From positions 19,508,369 through 19,572,368 of the forward strand of contig JADWOT020000005.1 of assembly GCA_036345935.2 (NCBI GenBank): a stretch of DNA of 64,000 nucleotides, read 5' to 3'. Below the pieces are notes generated by a model. It had not been told where the DNA came from and did not search any database. It was given only the letters and a program-made list of their open reading frames with translations. Positions 45,413-58,300 of this stretch are shown here, piece after piece. The stretch comes from Taenia hydatigena. Taxonomy: Eukaryota; Platyhelminthes; Cestoda; Cyclophyllidea; Taeniidae. A program made the position numbers and the translations under genes. Positions within the stretch are counted from its first letter, which is position 1. Each line of letters starts with the position of its first letter.

Positions 45413-45635
45413 TTAATCTAGGTGCACTGATCCACTAGAAATTCTGTCGAGCTCGTCGTTTGTTAAATTAAGGGGCGCAACTTCTTCTGGAGCGCAGAGG
45501 TGCTTATACTCTATCCCATATTTTCTCGCCGCAGCTCCTCTCACCTCATACAGCCATGGCATTATGAAAGATAGTACTTTTGTGTTTCCAGCGTCCATGA
45601 AAAGGGTGTATGTTACTGGAACCTCAGTACAGCTT
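45413..45635 (-). CDS. Unidentified exon-like open frame
   Basis: Open minus-strand frame after a possible acceptor (ATATGAAG) running to TAG/TAA near 45413. It has protein-like composition, including FMDAGNTKVLSFIMPWLYEV and NLTNDELDRISSGSV. A strong donor-like GTGAGA lies inside it (after PWLYE), so it could end there instead. I do not recognise the family, and no neighbouring exons were found. Confidence 0.25.
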
Positions 45636-46539
45636 CATATGGTTGAAAGAAGTGCTCAGGGACTCTAATTAGTTTACTTTTGATAACATACTTTATGATT
45701 GACTGCGGTGGATTATCCGCACCGCCCATGAACTGATTTTAAATGACTGGTTTATGGCACATCAAGCCGCATTTCAATGTCCAACATTTGAACTTGAGGA
45801 GGATAGTTTACTTTTTGCCAATCTGGTTAGTTGCGGTAGTTTTGACAGTAAGCCCCCCAAGACGGTAAATGCAATGTACCTGTAATTAATGCCCTTTCCT
45901 GGTCGGCATACGTAAACTAACACAAGTCGGTTATTTTGTGGCTTTGTTTAGTTAAACATTTCCATGCACGCCATCGCATCGATCCACTAATTTAGGCTGA
46001 CCACGAGGACCTAATATACGAGATAATCGCTCAGAGTTTTAAAATTATTTAGCAAATTATTTTACAAAAATTAATACGACATTTCTGTTTTGAGAATTAA
46101 GATTATTTAATAGGAGCAAAGCAAGTCGCAAAGCTTTTGATGGTATCTTTCTTAGCTGGGAATGACTGATTTGTTTGCACCCTTCGAAGCAGAAAGACTT
46201 CACTTGAAGCGGATTACCAATAATAGTTAATTAGTCAGTGCAATTCCCCAAAGGCAATATAAATGCCCTACTTATTTAGCAAAAGTAAAAATTAATGCAA
46301 AAGCGTGGAAGGCGAATCAAGCTTAGCTGGCGGTGTAAAGCACAAATGAGGATAATTAGTAGAAAATCATTTTCGAATCAGCAAATTACCTAAATAAAGT
46401 CACAGTTAATGGAAACTTTGCATAGAAACGAGAACTTCATTCGAGCCAGGTATTTTATTCTCGTATTTTAAAGGCATAAGTTGGTCAAAATATTTGTTAG
46501 GTTTTCGTAATAACTGGCTTAAATGTCCTTTAGTAGTTT

Positions 46540-47040
46540 GCAGAGGCTTGTAAAGTGCTTGCATTGTGAAGCATAAACATGTGTCACTCTAACTTCATAG
46601 TGGTACGCCTTCCCATGCCTACAACCTTCCTCTTGGTCCAAACTCACTATCACCTTATTAAACGACGGTCAAACCTGACAGCAGGTGCAGGTAGGCGTGC
46701 ACTTTGATAGCATAAAATGATGTTACAATAGTGTCTTTGGCAAACTTAAATCCCTGTCTTCATTACTTTTGGCATGGCTAACGTTCAGCTATCGGATACC
46801 AAAATAAAAGAAAAATCACGCGTCATAACGATTATCAGAAATATCAAACGTGCATGTTGATGAAGTGATTTGCTTGCAATGCCATTGAATGAGAAGGGGA
46901 TTCCGTGAGACCCGCTCGCATCGCTGGTGGATGATAGCAAGGTAGAAGTACGATCCATTTAACCGGTAGTCACATCATTCACACATGACGCAACAACTTT
47001 CGGCACATTTTTGCAGTTGAAATAGGTTTTGTATTCCGTA
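46540..47040. repeat. Diverged tandem duplication, copy B
   Basis: Partner of 44281-44880. It carries GGCTTGTAAA, GGTAGGCGTGCA, GTTGATGAAGTGATTTGCTTGC, AATGAGAAGGGGATTCCGTGAGA and CGCAACAAC in the same order. Where copy A has the donor GTAAGT, copy B has GCAAAT, so any coding role would be lost here. Confidence 0.6.
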
Positions 47041-49361
47041 ATTGGATTGTCTCAAAAAATCCCACTCACCACCCACGCCTGCCTGTAAGGCGCCACTTAA
47101 ATGTTAGAAGAGCATGCGGCGTGCTTGCGTGTGTGAGGTAGACTGTTGATTGAGGGCAAAATACTAATGACAGCTGGGACCTATTTATGCACTTGACACG
47201 GCACCAAACGACATGGCACGGCATAATAAGACAGCGTACAAAACTTGATAATGCCAAAAATAAGTGTTCGGGAACTAACTAGCAGTTGGTTTGAGGAGCG
47301 TTTTGTTCTTGGTCTTTCAGGACAAAGAATCAGGTAAGGCGTGAAATTGTCTACCTGTGGGATCGCATATCATGACGCATTTTTTGACGAAATGGAATGG
47401 CATAGGAGGGGGGGGGGCGGAGGAGGATTCCGCCTCATCTTGAATTATCCACATCTCCGCCTTTCTACAGCCTCTGATGGCGGTTCGCCATGCTGCAAGT
47501 AAGGGAGCGCTGAAAATTTAAACGACATCATGCTAAAGAAAATTGACAATTGAGAAGCAAAGCTGGAAAAAACTCCACAAACGTTATGATTGCAACAGTC
47601 TTTTGCTTGGATGAGTGAGCAAAAATGTTGCCCTACTTCTGCCACCTGCTCTATTGGTCAATAGCTGGTCTGCACAGACTTATATCAAGGACACTTGTGG
47701 CCTTGCATTTCCGATTGGGTAGCTTTTATCCATTTCATAATGAAGGCCCGCTTAGTTTCAACGCAGAGGAAGCACAGAAACGTGGAGGTTCACCTCAGAG
47801 GGGCTGTAGGGAATTAAAACTGAATAGAGGAGCTAGAGCCAAGGATATAATATCAACAGAGAGAGCATCCAAAAAAACGATTGAAAAGCCTTATTACAGC
47901 AAGGCAATATCCGTTTAAATGCGTATTCAAGTACTCGGAGCTGAAACTCCCCCCTCTCCCAGAAAAGAATTCTACCAACAACTTAGTGGGATTATTTCCC
48001 GTCCATTGCTAAAATCGCCCAAGCTTTATGCCTGCTGACAAGCACGGCTGGCCAACACTGATACACCTTGTGGCGCCAACACAGATGACCCGACGTGCGC
48101 TAATCGCGGATGGGAGTTTTTAAGAAATGCAATCCCTCATTAAGGCTCCCCAACTGGCGGAGTGAGTACTTTCATTATGGAATATTGCCCATCAGGTAGT
48201 TTTACCAGCGGAAGACGTGACACAAATCCGACCGAACTGTTTGATGCGCTGTAATTAATTTGACCCAGAAGTCTCATTATGGAGCTGGAAAACCAATTTA
48301 TCACCTACGAAAGTTCTTTTTTGAACTAAGACGAAAATAGAGGTATTCAAAGAGCCAGGACCGCAAATGACACTTAAAATTGCACAGCACCTCTGTGTGT
48401 CAAAACTGTGATTGATTTAACCACCATTTTGTCACGTGAGCCTCTCTCAGGCTCCTGCGAGTCAGTCCCTAGAGTTGTGCAGTGAAGCTCCGCTCGTGGC
48501 AACTACATCACTGACCCTCCAGATCCACCGTAGTTTGGTAATCTTTCAAACGTAGGCGCATTGCGATACATAGACTTCGGCCACAGACCGCGTCAAACCG
48601 TGGGAACGCGCCCAAGCGATAGGTGTACCGGTATGATCACCACAAAGGCCACCGACAACATCGTAAATATCATCCTCGCACTCGCCCCACCCAACTGATG
48701 CGATCACACGAATTGAAAGCGTCATGAACGGCGCCAGGCGTGACGAGACCCGGGGTGGTGCCAAAATTGTTTCAACTGTGTGCCATTACTCATACATTCA
48801 GCGACCCGATCAAAGTAGTCCCCAGGCCTCCGACGAATCATAAAATTCGCAGAGATGACGGCTATGGTGTAAAACAACCAATATGAAACAATTTGTTGAT
48901 AGGTTCGCTAGTACATCAAAGCCTGTCTATTTCGTCGGTCGGTTAGATCAGATCGATTTACCTAAAGATCGACGATTTCGGCAAAAATTAACCAGGGCGA
49001 TTAGGGAGGGATGCACAAAAGACGCACGCAGAAGTGGTGGAGAGGCACTCTAATTACAGTGGATAGTATTGTCGGTGAAGAAAATAGGGCAGAAGGGAAG
49101 GGAAAGGGGTGGGTTGCAAACATTAGCATCTTCAGCGTCGCCATCATCACGATCGACTGTAATTAGGCGAAAAAAAGACGGAGGGAGAGAATTTGGCTGC
49201 TAAGGATGAAGGGACACGATGAAGACAGAAAATGAGGCGCATGGGAAGTAAGAGTAGTACAATGAGAAGGTAAAAGGGGATAAGTGGTGATTTCGGCCCT
49301 TGACTTGTCGATGGGACAGAGCAATAGATTGGCGGAGGGCCCGAAAACTGGTGAGGGCCTC
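47041..49361. other. 3' flank of SHOC2; no recognisable gene
   Basis: Contains a G-rich run near 47407-47416, the CpG-rich open frame at 48546-48790 and the pyrimidine-rich (minus strand) SHOC2 3' UTR just below 49362. Nothing else recognised. Confidence 0.5.
48546..48790 (-). CDS. Unidentified CpG-rich open frame
   Basis: Minus-strand open frame of about 80 codons ending near 48546, with a coding-like peptide including IRVIASVGWGECEDDIYDVV and GLCGDHTGTPIAWARSHG. It is much richer in CpG than its surroundings. It could be an exon or a fragment of a mobile element. No family recognised. Confidence 0.2.
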
Positions 49362-49397
49362 TCACACCTGGCCATAAGAACTCTGCAGGCGAAGGTA
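49362..49397 (-). CDS. SHOC2: SHOC2 last exon (36 nt)
   Basis: Acceptor TCTCTTTGCAG, then [11 protein letters not shown] and TGA at 49362-49364, matching the short aromatic/basic tail that ends SHOC2 in other animals. The 3' flank is pyrimidine-rich on the minus strand; I did not find a convincing AATAAA. Confidence 0.9.
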   Translation of the reverse strand, partial: YLRLQSSYGQV

Positions 49398-52300
49398 CTG
49401 CAAAGAGAAACCCCACTTGAACCAATCAAAAGTAAGCACATCGTGAACAGGCATCTAGTTTGCGCATTGCCGCTCAATGGCTCAGTAGAATTAACAGAAA
49501 AATGAAGACTAGTGGAGAAGGGAAATTATAATCAATAAATGAATTTCTGATTTCTTTAGGGAACAAACCTGGATGACGAGAGAGGGCCCAGCGGAGACCA
49601 CCTCAACAGGGATCTTCGACAACGGACAGTTCTCAATGGACATGATTTGCAGAGAGCAGCACATTGCCAACTCCGACGGTAGGTCGTGAAGGTTGAAGTT
49701 ATCATTAAGGTATAGTGTCTCCAAGCTCTTCAGTTTCCCTGCAATACAAATTCGAAAGCATTGAGCTTGTAGTTAACTTGACTATGCAACAAGTGAAGAA
49801 TGTTATTTAAAATACCACTTGAGTTAGTCTGATTTAATGACCGATCACTCAGGCTTAATCGCTGCTCCTTATTTACATCCTGATCTAAGGGCATGACGGA
49901 CAATATTCCAACGTTGCTGTTCGGAAAACGCGTCCGATAGAAGAAATCGACCTGGATACGTGCGTTGTATACGAAACATTCACCCTTTGGCAATGCTGCC
50001 TTAAACGAATCCAATTCCGACGTGTCCCATCGCGCCGAAAACGCTATCTTCGAGAATCTACGCCATGCGGAGCAAATAACGAAACATCAATTCCTCTGTC
50101 ACCTGAATTCATTTTACTGCCTCTCAATCTGTGGAAAGATCTATGTAGCCGATGCCGAAAACCAGCTGCGCGGAGTGCCAGTGCCGGTGACCACATTCGC
50201 AGAGAGAGAGCTAATCCCTTCGGTGCCAATGCCTGTAGCCTCTCAGCCCCGTCATCGCTTCTGGGATAGCTCAGACCGCCAAAGAACTTTCAATTCCAAT
50301 AATTCGCATATTGGTCAGTCAAAATTTTGATAACTTCCAAATGTAATCGTTCTCTGGATTGATAATAGTGAGAGGAAAACTCAAAATATGCTCCTGTATA
50401 TGCTATTCAATGGTCTCCGCTCCATAAAGAATTGGAAAAAAGGAGCCGACATGAGTGACTACAATCGGACACTATATAAAAAGAAGTTTGCCAATAGCCT
50501 AACAAAGTGACTTTGCATTTAAGATAAACGCAACTAATAATAACTACTACCGAAGAGAGGACTTAATCCTGCTGATACATGCTGCTTGTTTTTATTACTT
50601 TTGCTCATTTTCAATGTTTCGATAAAAAAGCAACAAATTAACTCGAATTCCTACCGATTGCAGGTGTAAGACTTTGCAGGTCGTTTTCACCAATGGTCAA
50701 GTAGGTGAGATTTTGGAGGTTCCTGTGGAAGGAAAAAAACTGATGAAGAGAGAAGAGAGCTCTGGAGAAATAATAGGAAGGGAACGCACCCAATGGAGGA
50801 GGGAAGCACCGTGAGCCTATTTGACTGCATTATAAGACGCTGCAACTCCGTCAAATTGCCTGTGAAGCAACGAGCAAAGAAAACATGATACCGTCGCATT
50901 AGTTCCACTTCTCATTACGAGGTCAGAAAATATAAAAAATTTACCTCAAGTATAAGGTACGTGTGTATGGACTGCATAATAATCCATCATGCAAAGGTAT
51001 ATCATACCTCGGAAGCACATCGAAATGGCAAAAAAGTTATTCAATTCGTCTCGATTAAACTATGGATGATCTAAATGGCATCATAGAAGGGTGAGGAAAA
51101 CACTGTAACACACCCGCCTTTCATTCAATTTCACCTCTCTCGAAATCGGATAAATACTTTATTGAGTTTACTTTAACAGGCTATGGACGAATCACCCGGG
51201 AAAATTCACCCCCATATCAACCAGATGGACATTTCGATCGGAGCAGCATGCTAACCACACAAAAAGCCCAACACCAAGACCTTAAACAGCAGATCCAGAG
51301 AGCCGATATCCCAAGTTCAAATATTTAGATGTCAGTATGAGCTTAGCCGATGACTTACAATTTCTGAATTTTAACACCCAATACGGCTGGTGGAAAGGTC
51401 AGAGCATAGTCATTGACTGTAAAACGGATTTCAAGTTCCTTCCAAAATGAGTCCCATTTCTCCGGGCAACTTTTGCGGCAGTAGAGGCAAAATGATAAAA
51501 AGTACTGCTACCAACTAGCTTGTTGTAAAATACCAAAATTTCCCTTACTTTTTTACCAAATTTTCAAAAGATTGCATTTTAAATAAATCACTTATTGCTG
51601 CTTACGAACATAATTAGCATGCGATCCAGCAAAAGCAAAATCCAGTTGTTTTTTTTTGTTACAAATAGTGAATTCCGAATTCAAAAGTTCCAAAAATCAA
51701 GAATTTAGATGAAATACACGAGTAAGAACAGCTTCGCGCACTCTTTGAGAATGAACACGACCTCTCTACTCACCAATTTCAGTAGGCAAACAGTCAAGAT
51801 GATTCCCTTCCAAATCGAGGATCCTGAGCTTACGCAATTCCTGTATAGAGGGGGGGATCCGCTGAAAAAAGGAAAACGTGCATGCAGTCGGTTGGGTGCA
51901 CTTAAAGTCGGCGCAACTAGCGATTGGGTGATAGGCGGGAGCACACACCTTCAACAGGTTGTTGCTGAGAACGAGCACCTCCAAGTTCAGCAGATGATCG
52001 ATGTCATCTGGCAACTTTGTTAGTTGATTTGTACCCAGATTAAGTTCCACTAGACTCGTCCAAGTCTTCACATCTGCAAAGTAATCCGTGTCATCGTATC
52101 ATTCTTTTCCCAAGAACTCGATAGCAAATACCGATAATGAACTAATCGCCTATTAATATTGCGAATTGGTTTAACAAAAAACCCAGGACAAGGGTGAGAT
52201 CTTTACGACTTGATGTGATATATGGAATGCTGTGATTACTACGCAATCTGTTCGTAGAACAGAGCAGCGTAGTGACGTCAAGAACCTTCAAATAAACAAC

Positions 52301-55300
52301 AAAATCAAGACAACGTGGGTATTCCATCAATGGCTGTAGATAGGCGTACCAGGTGGCAGAGCAGCCAGTTGATTGTTCTTCATGTTCAACTTGGCGAGAT
52401 TCGACGCTCGAGAAAAGATGCCGAAAGGAATCTTGGTAATCTGGTTATGATCCATATTGATTTCCTGTGAGGGTAGACAAATGAATAAATTGCATTTTGA
52501 ATGAAATGGCGACCGCAGCTGACCAAGCTGCCCTTGCCATTCAATCCTGGACCGACAGGTCATTGCAGAGAGCTTTTCATCTAGCCTCTACGACCTACTC
52601 TAAGTCACCTTGAACATTAATCCCCCAGCCCTTCTCTTGACAACTCGGACGCTAGGTCCGTTAAAATGGACTGACTGATTTCGAGGTAAAAATTCCAGGA
52701 TCTCAAGGGGCTTCCGACGGAATGATTAGTAAAAATACATTAATTCAGGCAACTATCCCCTCAGTATTGGGGTCTGACGACAAAGTCGGAATGAGAGAGA
52801 GGTTGATAATACAGCCTACTTGGCTAGATTTTTTTAAGTTTATGCAATATTTACAGTAAAAAAAGCTATTGGCACACAAAGCACATTCCAACCTCAAGTT
52901 CAACAGCCCCAAAATTGACCCATTCAGTGTTATTTACTGGCAGAGGAAGTGAGATATGGACCCATCAAAATCCGCAAGGAGAATCACTAACATGTGAAGT
53001 CTATTTTTGGTTACACCACGAAAAATAATCGGAAGACAGTTAACTGCTCATTGCTAAATCCCTCGAATTTGCAGGAATAAGTACAGACCCATGTTATATA
53101 AATAGCGGGAGGGATATTCAAAACAAGGCAGAAGTCGTACATTAGTAAGATACATGTTTAAGTCGACCTTCATAAAATAACCTCCACATCACAAGGGTGA
53201 GGGCAAGGGGCCACACCCCTAACTTCACCCAAACTTAGAAAGTAGATTTGAAAATAATGGATGGACTTGATAAAAATAACGGATTTGAGGGCTTGAAATC
53301 ATTTTAATTAAGGTTTTGGCTACATTATTGCAACACCTTCAACCACATCAGCTGATGACGGCAAAAAGAAGTCGAAGGTAGGAAAAGTCTAAGACTGAGT
53401 GAATTGATAGTATCTAGGGTAAGACGGAGAACGTCAAGCACCCACACTTTTCCCCATTCACCAGAAACTATTGTGAGCGACTGACAGCTTACAAATGGTA
53501 TTTTGAAATACCATTATCAATTCCGCAGTGCCACAAATTGGAATGCACGAATTTCGACAATGACAGTGAACGCACCTGGACGGTGATGAACTGCTGTGGT
53601 CCACCAGAGGGAAAGACAGTGAAGCAATTACGGGAGAGCGAGAGACCGGTGAGGTTCTTTAGATTCGCCAGAAGGCCCTCCTGTAGGTAAAAGTTGGGGT
53701 AGTTAACAAAAACACGTGGAAACCAGAAATACATCGGTTAAGTTCTTTTTAGAAGCAACAGTAGCCACTAGGTTAGGAGCATAGTAGCAACTCACTTGGC
53801 CATAACCTTTACACACTATAAGTCAGGAAAGGAGAGACCGGTAGGCTCTTCCAGGGCAGGTGAAGGATGGATGCCACGGGCAAATGAGTTTACTTATTCA
53901 GTCACGGATAACTATAAGTGGTAGCCACAAAATACGGGGAAAACAGTCACTAATGTCGCAACCAATCTCATGAAGCCACTGAAAATGGCTACTAGATCCA
54001 CAATTTTTCAGTACCAGACTTGAGAGTCTATTTTTTTCCGCGGCGAATATGTGCGACCGCTACCCTTAAACGCAAATTTTAAGTAACTTTTAAATCAACT
54101 GGACGTGCGCTGAACTCTGGAAAAAGGCAAGTCCCATATTCAAACACGTTACTAGGGTATACTGATTGGCTCAGGAATCTCTGGTCTGATGATTCCAATC
54201 TCAAATGGCAGGTTTTTGATGCTAAACTCCAATCACTCTTCTAGCTTGACCTATGAAACAATAGAATGAGGGTCTTTTCGCGACACAAAAGCCAGTAGTC
54301 TCCAGACCATTCCAAACACCTCTTGGAAGCATCAGAAGTACCTCAGGCCAAAACTGTTCACACCCCATCTACTACTTAAATTAAGGCATAAATAAAAAAC
54401 CGGTGACTCCAGCCGCAATGAAAGTGGGATGGAGAGGGATATCTACTACAAATGACCGAGATCAGAAATGCACCGTAGGAGGGCCAAGAGAAATACAATG
54501 AACCATCCGACAAAGGCTCCCAATCTCTGACTCGGGCGCCATGGTCCGCAATCAAATGAGACCGTACTTGAGTAGCTCTTACAGTGTTGACAATAAAGAC
54601 GAGAAATTCGAGACGAAATACGAAAGCTTAACACATCCTCCTAGCCTATACAAGCATCCAAGTAGTGAAATCAAACAAAGGTAGACAACCGGGGCTGCAC
54701 CTTACCATTTGTTCAATTTGCAGCTTCACACCAATATTGCAAAGCGAATGGCATCAATGACACAAACGATACCCTCTAAATTAATCTACAGATTACGCAG
54801 ATAAATTCAATTCAGAGGTGGCTACACTGTAGTAGGGATAGTATAGAAGGGGAATAAATGAAGAGCGCCTGTGGCAAATGGTAACGGCAGAGCCCTCCAG
54901 CCTCAGGCTTTGTGACACCTTCAAAGATAAATGGAGGAAGCATGAGAGGAAAACACGAATTATTATCAATGCTTGATGCAATTTTTTCTCAACATTCGCA
55001 GAGCAATATCGGACACAATCTGAAAAGGTAAAGAAGCCAACTGTCTGATGTTATTTTGACAGGAATGCCAATGAGCGAACTGACAATTTGAAAAAAAAAA
55101 CAGTCTTACAACTCCCAGCTTTAATTAAAACCAAAGGATCTGTGAAAACAGAGTAGCTCCTCAATAAAATACTCATATGACGAGAGAAGGCCACTTTGAC
55201 TGCTCGAGTGTTGGCAAAAGGACTGAAGTGACTCGAGGGTAAGTAGCCGTAGGAGAACCACAAGTCTACGGTTTAAACCTGTAGGAGGAGGGAAGCGAAC

Positions 55301-58300
55301 TTACAGGAAGTTGGCAGATGTTATTGTTCTCGATATTCAACTCGGGGAGACGGGAGCATCTGGCCAGGGATGCGGGAAGGGCTTCCAAATGATTGTACCT
55401 GTGAGGAAAAGCGATGGTACTAGACCAAAGGAATAAGGCTTGCATAATACTATGTGGATTTGTTGCTAGCCTCTTCAATTAGGCTAAAACAGCGATGATG
55501 CGGAGCTGCGCCTTAAAATAGCCCTTCTGAAATATTTACCACAGCTGCCATCCTGGCCGCATACCTTCCAAAGGCTTCAAAAAGTTGTTCAAAAGCTCCC
55601 CTTAGATCTAAATTTCCCAACAAAAGTTAAAATACCAAAACAGTGCCACGTCTTGGCCAGGTCAATTGGATTTGTAAGCAAACTTACTCGAGTATACATC
55701 CTCCAGGCTAATGTCCTTTCCATGGACCCGAAAAAGTATAACAATGAAATACCTCGATATTAGCTAAACCGCCAACTCACAACCGCTATTTATCGTCTTT
55801 ATCGCTAGTCACAAAAAGTGGACCCTCCACTTCATTATGCAATCTGTCCTCCCAGCTTTTCATCAAAGTAGCACTTTTTGCTTTTGTCAACTAATAGTCT
55901 GTGATGGCCATTTGTTTTCTTTCAATTAGTCTGGCACTTTTTTCAAGACACAAAAGAACTAAAGAAATAAGGCACCTACTTGATACCGAGTCGTTCGAGG
56001 AGGGTCAATTCACCGATCGATTCGGGCAAAGAGGTTAGTTCATTGTTCTGCAGACTGATCTCTGTAAGGTTTCTACATTGACCAATTTCTACAGAAAGGG
56101 AAGAAATACAAACAATGCCGATTGGCAAAGAAGCGACCAATAAGGGGTGACGTATAAAGTACAACACAAGAAGCAGCAAGTGTAGAAGTGGGAAGCCAAT
56201 TTTCATCAATGGCGTCGCCAAATCATTTTTGAGTTTACATAGAAACTAAATAAAACCATAATAAGCCAAAAAAATCGCACAACAATGAAACGGTACACTT
56301 TAGGGTTTACGTTTTCAAAACAATGCAACCTTCGAAAGCGTTCCAATTTCATGAGAGGAAGAACCCACCCTCAGGAAGACGCTCCAACTGATTTTTTGAG
56401 ACGTCAAGAGTAGTGAGCTGTTTCAACTCGCAGATGCCTGGAATCGAAGGTAAATTTCGGATCTTGTTCTCCCGAAGGCTAAGAACTTGTAGCTTCTGCG
56501 AGGGAATAATGAAGCGTGACGATCCGTTCTGCTTTAGACCGCGCAACTTATCGTTATTTCCAATAAACAGAGATTACTGCTCAACCAGAAGATTCGCAGA
56601 TGAGATAATTACTTAAAAAAAGTAATATTAAGCCAAGGTTCGCTGCTTTGGTTGCAGCCCTCAGTAGTGAGAGCCGATGGACGCTTTAAGTTTGAATAAA
56701 AGTTCCCCTTCCTAGAAAAAACAGGAGGACTTGAGCCGCTGAGAGACACAAAAAATGGAGGCCCGAGAACTGATGTCCCGGTGGCAATGATGGTGAAGTG
56801 GGGTGGGTAGGCTAGTCAAGATAATTACCGAACTGTATGCACCCCAAACACACCTATTCTACCAAATGAAAGGCAACAATACTCACTGAAATTCCAGTAT
56901 CAGCCCATTTTGGCCTCATAAGATGACAAATTCCCTTAAAAGTTCCCAATTTAGTGAAAAGTTTAATTGCCAAACTCAGTGATGCTTATGATTTTAAGTT
57001 AATTGGCTTTGTGTGCGGGAGGTCAAGTCAACGGAACCCTAGTAACAGGGGTTCCGGTGGTCAATCATAGGGTGGGTAAAGAATAAGTTTCCAAGTTCAG
57101 AGTCGAACTGTATACACTCTCAATGGTCGCTGATAACAAACTTTATAAACCTAACATCATAACAGTTCGTTCGATTCCTCCGGTGTCTTTTTCCAGGTTA
57201 ATCCGGTTGGAACGAAATGTAATCTCAACAAGGCGAGTTTTTAACAAAGGTAGAGGAGGTGATGAAATCGACCATTTTGAAGTCAGTAATCCCCGTTGAG
57301 GACGGAGGACGTACCGTCAGACGCCCAATGTCGCGATCGACAACCCGGATGCGATTGCAGCGAAGCAAGAGTAGTACTAGGTTGGGCAGACGGTAGATAA
57401 CGGGAGGGATCTCACAGAGCTTATTGTGCCGCACGTCGAGAATGCTCAAGCGTGTGCACTCCGCCAGGCTATCGGGCAGCGAGGTCAACGAATTCTCCTG
57501 CACCATCAGTTTTGTCAACTGTGTTAACGTGCCGATCTCGTCTATTGGGTATCAAATAAAAGTAGAGGTTACCATCGGCTGATCATTAGACGGGGCTTCA
57601 GAGGGAGTGACACAATCATCGCGGCCAGATTTATGCTACAGACTTTTCACATCACATCTAATCTAAGCTCACCATCGCAAGCTCTGATTTTCAAATATTT
57701 GCTGAAAGTAGAGCGTTAGGCACCAGAGGAGGTGAAGAATATAATTCCAAACAACCACAGCAAGAGGATTAGAAGCACCCGTCTTCTGACTTACATTTTG
57801 ACGCCTTTTTGTGAGAGCGCATTCAGAGATGAGAAACGTGCCCTAGAGATAGAGTCACCCAAAATATTACATGGGAAAAGTAATATCACCGATTTTATTG
57901 TAAACAAAGCCTCCATAAAAGTCCCCCGCAACCGAGACAATAGAAATCACTCAAAGGAAAGGAGCAGAATAATATGCAATTTACGCAGTCAAAAAATGCA
58001 CAATCTGCCTTTTATCAGAACATCGGAATTAAATATTAGTACGATCCCGAGTCCCTGCCATTTTTAGACTAAGTCGCTGAATACAATACCGAAATTTGCA
58101 GCAGGAGGAATGTCCTTGTTTCATTGTATTAGCTAAAGAGACCAGATTTAAAAAAGGTCACCCGAAATAAGCCATGAAAACGAAAGAAACCCCAATAAAA
58201 AACCAAAAAAGAGCATTATTTCTGTCTATCCTCTAATCACAATGGGTGTAAGTTCAGAAATAGCCTGTGATTAGAGAGTGAGGCTTGAGGTTATGAAACT

